Positions 58,099 to 64,000 of a stretch of 64,000 bases of DNA are shown here, in pieces. Under the pieces are notes generated by a model, which had not been told where the DNA came from, ran no database searches, and saw only the letters and a list, made by a program, of their open reading frames with translations. The stretch is from positions 1,240,001 through 1,304,000 of the forward strand of contig NZ_WTYP01000001.1 of NCBI RefSeq assembly GCF_009828095.1, in the 5' to 3' direction. The stretch comes from Pontixanthobacter luteolus (GTDB lineage: Bacteria; Pseudomonadota; Alphaproteobacteria; Sphingomonadales; Sphingomonadaceae). Positions within the stretch are counted from its first letter, which is position 1; every line of letters starts with the position of its first letter. A program made the position numbers and the translations under genes.

Positions 58099-59469
58099 AT
58101 GAGCACGCGCGATACCTCAGTGGTCGATGACCCGATAATCGAAAGCCGCGACCAATTGGTCGCACCAATGCAGGCAGGTGAAAAACCGCGCGATGCATGG
58201 CGGATTGGAACAGAGCACGAGAAGCTCGTCTATAAACGAGAAGATTTCCACGCCCCGTCTTACGATGAAGACGGAGGAATCCGGGATATCCTGCTGAGTT
58301 TGCAGGACTTTGGCTGGACCCCGGTCGAAGAAGGCGGCAAAATCATTGCGCTGAAGGGTGAAGACGGCGCCATCAGTCTTGAACCGGCAGGTCAGCTTGA
58401 ACTTTCCGGTGCACCGCTGGAGAACCTGCATCAGACATGCGCTGAAACCGGCCGCCATCTGGAACAGGTCAAGAAAATTGGCGAACGCTGCGGGGTCGGC
58501 TTTCTCGGCCTAGGTATGTGGCCCGACAAATCGCGGGACGAACTGCCGATCATGCCCAAGGGCCGCTACGACATTATGCTGAAGCATATGCCAACGGTCG
58601 GCGATCTTGGCCTCGACATGATGCTCCGCACCTGCACCATCCAGGTTAATCTGGACTATTCGTCCGAACCCGACATGGTGAAGAAATTTAGGGTCGGCCT
58701 GGCGCTCCAGCCGCTGGCGACCGCGCTGTTTGCCAACTCTCCGTTTACCGAAGGCAAGCCCAACGGATATCTGTCCTATCGCAGCCATATCTGGTCGGAC
58801 ACCGATCCGCACCGCACGGGTATGCTGCCGTTCGTGTTCGAAGACGGTTTCGGTTACGAGCGGTGGACCGATTATATGCTCGATGTGCCGATGTATTTCG
58901 TCTTCCGCGACGGGAAATATATCGATGCAGCCGGGCTTAGTTTCCGCGACTTCCTGAACGGTGAACTGTCTGTTCTGCCGGGGGAAAAGCCGCGCGAAGG
59001 GGACTGGTGGGATCACCTTTCCACCGCTTTCCCCGAGGTGCGCCTTAAAAGTTTCCTCGAAATGCGCGGCGCCGATGGTGGCCCGTGGAGCCGCATTTGC
59101 GCCTTACCCGCATTCTGGGTCGGGTTGCTCTATGATCAGACTGCGCTCGATGCAGCGTGGGATCTGGTCAAGGATTGGTCGATGGAAGAGCGGGAAGCAC
59201 TTCGCAATTCGGTCCCCAAGCTGGCTCTTGACGCGCCGATTCCCGGTGGGCGCAAACTTCGCGAACTGGCCAAGGAAGTGCTCGCCATTTCACGCGCCGG
59301 ACTTGCTGCACGTGCGCGGCTGAACAGCGGAGGCGACAATGAAACCGGGTTTCTTGAAACTCTGGATGAAATCGTCGCCAGCGGGAAAGTGCCGGCACAG
59401 CGCCTGCTGGACCGATACCACGGCGAATGGGGCGGCGATATCAAGCGCATCTACAAATACAGTTTCTGA
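58099..59469 (+). CDS. gshA: glutamate--cysteine ligase (alphaproteobacterial/plant-type)
   Basis: A 456-residue enzyme: IGTEHEKLVYKREDFHAPSYDEDGGIRDIL at the start, GQLELSGAPLENLHQTCAETGRHLEQV, MPKGRYDIMLKHMPTVGDLGLDMMLRTCTIQVNLDYSSEPDMVKKFRVGLALQPLATALFANSPF and the AFPEVRLKSFLEMRGADGGPWSRICALPAFWVGLLYD block. This is the GCS2-like plant/proteobacterial family, which makes gamma-glutamylcysteine, the first step of glutathione. The ATG at 58099 is preferred over TTG at 58081. The monooxygenase gene follows by 12 bases. Confidence 0.95.
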   Translation: MSTRDTSVVDDPIIESRDQLVAPMQAGEKPRDAWRIGTEHEKLVYKREDFHAPSYDEDGGIRDILLSLQDFGWTPVEEGGKIIALKGEDGAISLEPAGQLELSGAPLENLHQTCAETGRHLEQVKKIGERCGVGFLGLGMWPDKSRDELPIMPKGRYDIMLKHMPTVGDLGLDMMLRTCTIQVNLDYSSEPDMVKKFRVGLALQPLATALFANSPFTEGKPNGYLSYRSHIWSDTDPHRTGMLPFVFEDGFGYERWTDYMLDVPMYFVFRDGKYIDAAGLSFRDFLNGELSVLPGEKPREGDWWDHLSTAFPEVRLKSFLEMRGADGGPWSRICALPAFWVGLLYDQTALDAAWDLVKDWSMEEREALRNSVPKLALDAPIPGGRKLRELAKEVLAISRAGLAARARLNSGGDNETGFLETLDEIVASGKVPAQRLLDRYHGEWGGDIKRIYKYSF

Positions 59470-59481
59470 CAGGAAATCAGC

Positions 59482-59781
59482 ATGATCCAGATAAATGGCC
59501 GCATCACATTGCCCGAAGGCACGCTGGAAAAAGCACGAGCAGCGATCGTCACAATGGCCAAGGCGTCACAGGCGGAAGACGGCTGTCTCGATTATACGTT
59601 CGCCGAGGATCTGACTGCGCCGGGCACCCTGATCCTGTTCGAACGCTGGCGTGATGAAGCCGCAGTGGATGCGCATGGCAAATCGGATCACATGGCGGTT
59701 TTTCAGGAGGAACTGGCCAAATATGACGGCATTAGCCGCGATATCCGGATGTACATTACGGATGACGGCCAAGCACTTTAA
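59482..59781 (+). CDS. antibiotic biosynthesis monooxygenase-like protein (YgiN type)
   Basis: A 99-residue ABM-domain protein: MIQINGRITLPEGTLEKARAAIVTMAKASQAEDGCLDYTFAEDLTAPGTLILFERWRDEAAVDAHGKSDHMAVFQEEL. The E.GCL.Y.F..D....GT...FE.W...AA...H..S.HM..F pattern matches putative quinol monooxygenases. Members use no metal or cofactor. CAGGAAATC precedes the ATG. It is probably co-transcribed with gshA. Confidence 0.9.
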   Translation: MIQINGRITLPEGTLEKARAAIVTMAKASQAEDGCLDYTFAEDLTAPGTLILFERWRDEAAVDAHGKSDHMAVFQEELAKYDGISRDIRMYITDDGQAL

Positions 59782-59799
59782 CGCGCGCTGGGCTTCGCC

Positions 59800-61182
59800 T
59801 CATTCGGCAGGCTGGGCGATGACGGGGCCGCGTGGACGCAGCCGTTTGCGGATCGCAGACAGCGGACGCGTGATAATCCCGTTCTGTTCCATCCACGCGT
59901 GATATTCGCGGTATTTAGGGTCTTCCTGAAGCAAATGCGCTTCCTCCGTCCGGGCGCGCCAGTAATAGATCGCACTGACACATCCGAGGAAGAACGTGTT
60001 GCGGACCAGGTCTGTCAGCGAGTCGCTGGTCACCAGAAACGGCAGGGTCGAACACCACCAGAAAAGGTTTTTCGACAGATAGGCCGGGTGCCGCGTGAAC
60101 CGATACGGCCCGTTGGTCAGCACCCCGCGATAGGTCAGGTTTGAGAACCGGATACCGAACGCAATGGTCGCCCAGGCGTACACACCTGTCAGGAACACCA
60201 GCAGGGCCGCCCATATCCATAGCAAGGTCGTGCTATCGGCAAACCAGAATGACCAGCCAGCCGTATTCACTTCGTAGGCGAGCATCCCGTCAGCACCCAT
60301 GAATGCGAAAACGAGCGGCGGATAACAGATCAGCGCAGCGAGCCAGCCGCTGAGGAACGGATTGCCGCTGCGGATATGTGCATCGAGCGGGCGCATGGTG
60401 ACCAGATAACCTACGGTGCCTATCTGCACATCTATCACGAACAACAGTTCGATCAGGCTGCGGGCCAGACGGACAGGGTCACTCGTAATTCCGGCTAGGT
60501 CAGCCGATACGATATAGGCAAAACCACCCGGCAAGATCGAGATCATGAAGGCGCCAAAGAAACCCTTGATGATCCATGCCCGCCAATGCTTTTTCACTTC
60601 ATCAGGATCATATGCTTCCCGCCCCAGAAGCATCGCGCCGAAATGCCATGCATGGTCGCGCGGATTAACCATCACCCGGTCAAGCCAGATGACATAGGGG
60701 ATGGAGAGAATGAACATCGGTATCGCCGCACCTGCGATGACTTCCATCGCGAACAGATACTGGCCGGACCAATACCATCGCGCGACGCAGTAGAGAAAAC
60801 CGATCATGGCCCATGTGGCCCAAAGGCCGGCTATCTTGACGATGGATATTTCGAGCACCGTGCTGGCCGGACGGGGATTGTCCCAATCGATTCCGGTCGA
60901 CGGATTGCGGTGAACCTTGTCCACAAGCACCGACCACAGCACCATCGGAATGCTCGAAAAGGCGAGCGCTGCCAGCGCCGCATACGGACCGGTCAGCGGC
61001 GCGCGCGGCCCGCCTATTCCGAAAAAGTCTGCAAAAGCCGGATAGTTACGGCAAAAAATGATCCAAGCCAGCAGGCCCAGTAGGCCCACGAAACCGGTCG
61101 CCGCCGAGACATCGCTCCTGGGCGGCCGGCTGGCGTCAGGAGTGGCAGTACCCGTGCCGGGTGAAGAAGATGTCGCGCTCAT
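59800..61182 (-). CDS. ICMT/PEMT-like membrane methyltransferase
   Basis: A 460-residue polytopic protein. The C-terminal quarter has the ICMT/PEMT signature: IRFSNLTYRGVLTNGPYRFTRHPAYLSKNLFWW and later CVSAIYYWRARTEEAHLLQEDPKYREYHAWM, the SAM-binding RHP..Y and EE...D..Y..Y. The preceding 300 or so residues carry about eight helices and no motif I know. The long N-terminus is unusual; most members are 150-250 residues. The target, lipid or prenylated molecule, is unknown. The start is ATG 61182; GTG at 61191 is an alternative. No clear SD is visible. Confidence 0.8.
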   Translation of the reverse strand: MSATSSSPGTGTATPDASRPPRSDVSAATGFVGLLGLLAWIIFCRNYPAFADFFGIGGPRAPLTGPYAALAALAFSSIPMVLWSVLVDKVHRNPSTGIDWDNPRPASTVLEISIVKIAGLWATWAMIGFLYCVARWYWSGQYLFAMEVIAGAAIPMFILSIPYVIWLDRVMVNPRDHAWHFGAMLLGREAYDPDEVKKHWRAWIIKGFFGAFMISILPGGFAYIVSADLAGITSDPVRLARSLIELLFVIDVQIGTVGYLVTMRPLDAHIRSGNPFLSGWLAALICYPPLVFAFMGADGMLAYEVNTAGWSFWFADSTTLLWIWAALLVFLTGVYAWATIAFGIRFSNLTYRGVLTNGPYRFTRHPAYLSKNLFWWCSTLPFLVTSDSLTDLVRNTFFLGCVSAIYYWRARTEEAHLLQEDPKYREYHAWMEQNGIITRPLSAIRKRLRPRGPVIAQPAE

Positions 61183-61274
61183 CGCACGCACGGCTAGCTG
61201 AAAAGGGTTAAAGCGAGTGTAACGACTGCACAGGCCGGACCGAAACGGCCCGCCTGGTCAGCGCACCCTCACGG

Positions 61275-62624
61275 TCAGCGAAACGCGTGGATCGTGCCGT
61301 CATCATCCATGATGTAGAGCGTGTTGTTCGCTACAACCGGTGCCAGCGAGATCGGAGATTTCAAATCCTGATAAAGCGCCGCCGAACCTTCTGTCGTGCT
61401 GATCTTGTACACTTCGCCTTCGGTGCTTGCGACCCAAAGGGAACCGCCTGCCAGAACTGGCCCGGTCCAGAAGATCGGGCCTTTCTTGTCCTTTTCATCG
61501 CGGAAACGCTCAAGCTGGGTCATCCAGCGGATCTTGCCGGTCGAACGTGCAATTGCGAGCAGCCGAGCATCGTCTGTCAGAGCAAAAATCCATTCGCCAG
61601 CGATCGCGGGGGTGGAAATGCCTGCAACGCGGATTTCCCAGATGCGCTGGCCGGTGACCAGTTCATAAGCCGCCATGCGGCCGCCCTGCCCCAGAGCATA
61701 GACGCGGCCATTATCAACAATCGGATCAGCATCGATATCGGTCAGAGCGCCGACTTCAGTTGAAATCGATGTGCGCGCCAAGGCATCCGACCACAGGACG
61801 CGGCCATTTTCATAACGGTACGCAATCAGTTCGCCCGAGCTGTAGCCAGCGATAACCGTGCCTTGCCCGGCTGCTGGCGCCGCAACGCCGAATACGCCCG
61901 CCTGGGCGCTGGAACCGGATTCCTGCCAGAGGTTCGCGCCGTCAGCAGAATTGAGCGCAATGATCTGGTTGTCCTGCGTCATCACGAACACGGCATTGAA
62001 CGCCACGGTCGGTGATCCGCGCAGAGGCCCGGCAGGTTTTACCCGCCACAGTTCATTCCCGGTCGCAGCGTCGATTGCAGCAACCTCGCCAACACCGTTC
62101 GTCGCGTAAACGCGCCCGCTGTCATAGCTGGCACCACCGCCGAAAGCAGAGGATTCAAGATCGCCGTCGACCTTCATCTGATAGGCCCAGCGCCGCGAAC
62201 CGGTTTGCGCGTCCAGTGCATGGACGACACCATCGGTGCCCACGGCAAACAGCATACCGCCACCGATCACAGGTGACGCGGCCAGACGGCGGCGATTGGT
62301 CGAGCCAGTGATATTGGCCGACCACGCCTTAACCGGATTATTCGCAAGCTGAAGGTGGCCGTTGGACTTGCTCGCATTGCCGCCCGCCTGCGCCCATTCG
62401 GTGTTAGCCTGTGCCGGCGGCAGTACGATCGAAACACCGGAAAGCGCCGGATCGACCACCGCACCGCTTTCGATCCGTGACAGGATCGGCGTGCGTTCAC
62501 CCACAGTCGGCGTCGTTTTGGGATCCTTGCCGCCAAACAGGCCGCCGCTGCATGCTGCAAGACTACCTAGCAGAGCCAAACCCGCTGCCGTCTTGGCGAT
62601 TGTCGAGATGTTTTTACCGATCAT
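61275..62624 (-). CDS. bamB: outer membrane assembly lipoprotein BamB
   Basis: A 449-residue lipoprotein. The signal MIGKNISTIAKTAAGLALLGSLAAC gives a lipidated C25. Eight PQQ-type beta-propeller blades follow (MLFAVGTDGVVHALDAQTGSRRWAYQMK, VYATNGVGEVAAIDAATGNELWRVKPAG, and so on to NNTLYIMDDDGTIHAF). BamB is a scaffold of the BAM machine for outer-membrane proteins. It is 21 bases after the yfgM-like gene; the der gene that often follows in this cluster is missing from the window. Confidence 0.94.
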   Translation of the reverse strand: MIGKNISTIAKTAAGLALLGSLAACSGGLFGGKDPKTTPTVGERTPILSRIESGAVVDPALSGVSIVLPPAQANTEWAQAGGNASKSNGHLQLANNPVKAWSANITGSTNRRRLAASPVIGGGMLFAVGTDGVVHALDAQTGSRRWAYQMKVDGDLESSAFGGGASYDSGRVYATNGVGEVAAIDAATGNELWRVKPAGPLRGSPTVAFNAVFVMTQDNQIIALNSADGANLWQESGSSAQAGVFGVAAPAAGQGTVIAGYSSGELIAYRYENGRVLWSDALARTSISTEVGALTDIDADPIVDNGRVYALGQGGRMAAYELVTGQRIWEIRVAGISTPAIAGEWIFALTDDARLLAIARSTGKIRWMTQLERFRDEKDKKGPIFWTGPVLAGGSLWVASTEGEVYKISTTEGSAALYQDLKSPISLAPVVANNTLYIMDDDGTIHAFR

Positions 62625-62645
62625 GGGTCTGGGTAATCCTAAATT

Positions 62646-63434
62646 TTACTGGGCGGGCTGCTGCGGGGCTTCGCCCGAGGCGGCAGCAACTTCGTCAAGA
62701 ACTTCATCAACGTCTTCGATTGCATCAACCCCGAGCAGGCCGGCAAGCTGGCGGGTGCGCGACCGCATGGAATCGGGCACTTCGTCATTCTTCGAAATTT
62801 CCGCAAACAGAGCTCCGGCTTCCTTGCGTTTGCCTTGCTCGAGATAAGCCATCGCGACCATTTCACCGGCGCTGCCGAACCACGCATTGCCGGGTTCTAC
62901 CATCGGCTTGAGCCGGGTGATCACATCTTCGGGTTTCATGGTATCGAATTTGGCGGAAACTTCACGGATCGTGGCCAATTCGCGGAGCAGTTGCGGTGCA
63001 TCGGTGTCGGCAGCGATCTGGGCGAACAGACGCGCGCCCTCCTCGGTCTTGCCCTGTTCCATCGCGATCCCGGCCTGCAGCATCATGGCGTTCGCCTTGA
63101 CCCCTGCATCGCCGCCATCCACCAGAGTGCTGAGCGTAGTAGTGGCAGTGTCGAGGTTGCCAGCTTCCAACTGATCCAGCGCGCTGGTCATCGTTTCCGA
63201 CTGCTGTTCCAAAGCAGATTCCTGCTGCCCATCCCAGTAGAGGTAACCCGCGAACGCCGCGAGGCCGATCAAAACGACCGCAAGAAGCGGCTTGCCATAG
63301 CGAGCGACAAGGTCGGAAAATTCATCCTGCCGGACAGCTTCGTCGACTTCGCGCATCAGGACATCTTCCTGTGCGGCGGCGCGATCCTTGCGCTGGTCAG
63401 AGGGATTGGCGGGTGTCGTTGGTGTCAGGGCCAA
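62646..63434 (-). CDS. YfgM-like tetratricopeptide-repeat membrane protein
   Basis: A 262-residue protein with one membrane helix (GKPLLAVVLIGLAAFAGYLYW, about 48-68), an N-terminal cytoplasmic part and a periplasmic TPR-like region (ALDQLEAGNLDTATTTLSTLVDGGDAGVKANAMMLQAGIAMEQGKTEEGARLFAQIAADTDA). The end is rich in Ala/Glu/Gln. YfgM-type proteins sit near SecYEG and periplasmic chaperones and are encoded next to bamB. The start is TTG at 63434, giving the MALTPT N-terminus that I expect for this family; an internal ATG is at residue 27. Confidence 0.9.
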   Translation of the reverse strand: MALTPTTPANPSDQRKDRAAAQEDVLMREVDEAVRQDEFSDLVARYGKPLLAVVLIGLAAFAGYLYWDGQQESALEQQSETMTSALDQLEAGNLDTATTTLSTLVDGGDAGVKANAMMLQAGIAMEQGKTEEGARLFAQIAADTDAPQLLRELATIREVSAKFDTMKPEDVITRLKPMVEPGNAWFGSAGEMVAMAYLEQGKRKEAGALFAEISKNDEVPDSMRSRTRQLAGLLGVDAIEDVDEVLDEVAAASGEAPQQPAQ

Positions 63435-63543
63435 GGGTGGCTCATCCGATTTGCTGCAAAATAAGGGTTTCGCGTCTTTAGACGATGGGCGCAGTGATGC
63501 AATTCATGTTTGCAACCCTGTCCCCCACCGCGTGAACCGGCAA

Positions 63544-64000
63544 TTAAGGTAATCTGTCCGCTGAAGCCGGTAATTTGATGCCCATCGCGGAGCTGTAGAG
63601 CCGCCGATACGCGTCGATCATCACCTTCTGGTCATACTCTGCCGCAGCCTTCACCCGGTTGGCCTCGCCAATTTCGCGTCGCAATTTCCGGTCCGCTGCA
63701 AGTTCGCGGAGCGCCGCCGCCAATGGCTGCGTATCGGCATCTTTGCCCTTGCATGATCTTATGAACGGGCGGTTCTGGTCGCTGACCATTTCCGCAATAT
63801 CGCCAACATCGGTGGCTGCAACCGGCACCGATGCCGCCATCGCCTCGATCACGGAAATCGGGAATTGTTCGCTGTCGGACGACAAAGCGAATATATCGAA
63901 CAGGCCCATGATCCTGGCCGGTTCGCTTGCAAACCCGGGCAGGTGAACCCGGTGCCCTACATCCAGCCGGAATGCCTCATCGCGAATCGCGTCTTCTTCC
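63544..64000 (-). CDS. glycosyltransferase family 4 protein (5' part cut by window edge)
   Basis: The frame enters at the right edge and runs 151 codons to its stop at 63544. The visible C-terminal half of a GT-B enzyme contains HRVHLPGFASEPARIMGLFDIFALSSDSEQFPISVIEAMAASVPVAATDVGDIAEMVSD, which includes the EX7E-type donor site (E in SEQFPISVIEAM). It ends KLPASADRLP. The acceptor is unknown. A 109-base gap separates it from the yfgM-like start. Confidence 0.88.
   Translation of the reverse strand, partial: EEDAIRDEAFRLDVGHRVHLPGFASEPARIMGLFDIFALSSDSEQFPISVIEAMAASVPVAATDVGDIAEMVSDQNRPFIRSCKGKDADTQPLAAALRELAADRKLRREIGEANRVKAAAEYDQKVMIDAYRRLYSSAMGIKLPASADRLP

Noticed and set aside
1-64000. CRISPR arrays, insertion sequences, rRNA operon
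   Set aside because: No regularly spaced direct repeats, transposase motifs with inverted ends, or rRNA sequence were noticed in the read-through.

Overview
The window looks like chromosomal DNA of a GC-rich alphaproteobacterium of the order Sphingomonadales, most likely the Erythrobacteraceae (Erythrobacter/Altererythrobacter type). This rests on gene order and protein character: the SRP RNA just ahead of dnaX-ybaB, an NDUFS4-like complex I subunit gene, aroQ-accB-accC, yajC-secD-secF, a class I lysyl-tRNA synthetase, a DUF6456 protein and several TonB/amidohydrolase-type genes. I ran no database search, so family names come from recognised motifs and the lineage is an inference.

Layout. 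1-10 kb: end of a class II aldolase gene, ybaB, dnaX, SRP RNA, a complex I accessory subunit, hrpB, a polyprenyl diphosphate synthase, a chorismate mutase, and a PepSY / response regulator / histidine kinase set. 10-20.4 kb: a SIMPL protein, an amidohydrolase, the ABC-F protein Uup, a leucine-rich-repeat protein, a divergent DUF6456 / XRE regulator pair, a glycosyltransferase, and the Sec accessory operon. 20.4-24.1 kb: tRNA-Pro(GGG), a citrate-lyase-like CoA lyase, an orphan GTA-type holin, then a small accessory patch (lipoprotein, two-cysteine DsbB-like protein, unknown protein) separated by related short repeats. 24.1-30.5 kb: aroQ-accB-accC, a lipoprotein cytochrome c, an Lrp regulator, a soluble histidine-kinase-like protein with a degenerate ATPase end, and a polysaccharide deacetylase.

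30.5-38.4 kb: two tRNAs, a MATE transporter whose apparent start codon is ATC, a tyrosinase paired with a DUF2182 membrane protein, an M28 peptidase and a TonB-dependent receptor. 38.6-47 kb: EttA, lipoprotein and small membrane genes, an FKBP isomerase with a strong terminator, a methionine-rich outer-membrane transporter with a DUF2946-like partner (probable copper link), a small protein coupled to a response regulator with a non-canonical start, a pyridoxamine-phosphate-oxidase-like protein, an arginine-repeat RcnB-like protein and a cytochrome b561. 47-64 kb: a prolyl hydroxylase-like enzyme, LysRS, an NTF2-like protein, a DinG-like Fe-S helicase coupled to a SixA phosphatase, SoxR with a clear sox box driving a glyoxalase-fold gene, an amidohydrolase, SRAP protease, UbiA, RsmE, glutamate-cysteine ligase, a monooxygenase, an ICMT-like membrane methyltransferase, BamB-YfgM, and the end of a glycosyltransferase gene.

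Most of the window is ordinary housekeeping. The parts worth a second look are the tyrosinase-DUF2182 pair, the probable copper-linked pair at 42-43.6 kb, two genes with good Shine-Dalgarno sequences but ATC/ATT in start position, the 22.2-24.1 kb repeat-spaced patch, the SoxR-controlled gene, and the pseudokinase-like protein at 27.7-29.4 kb. No CRISPR array, insertion sequence, prophage or rRNA operon was seen.
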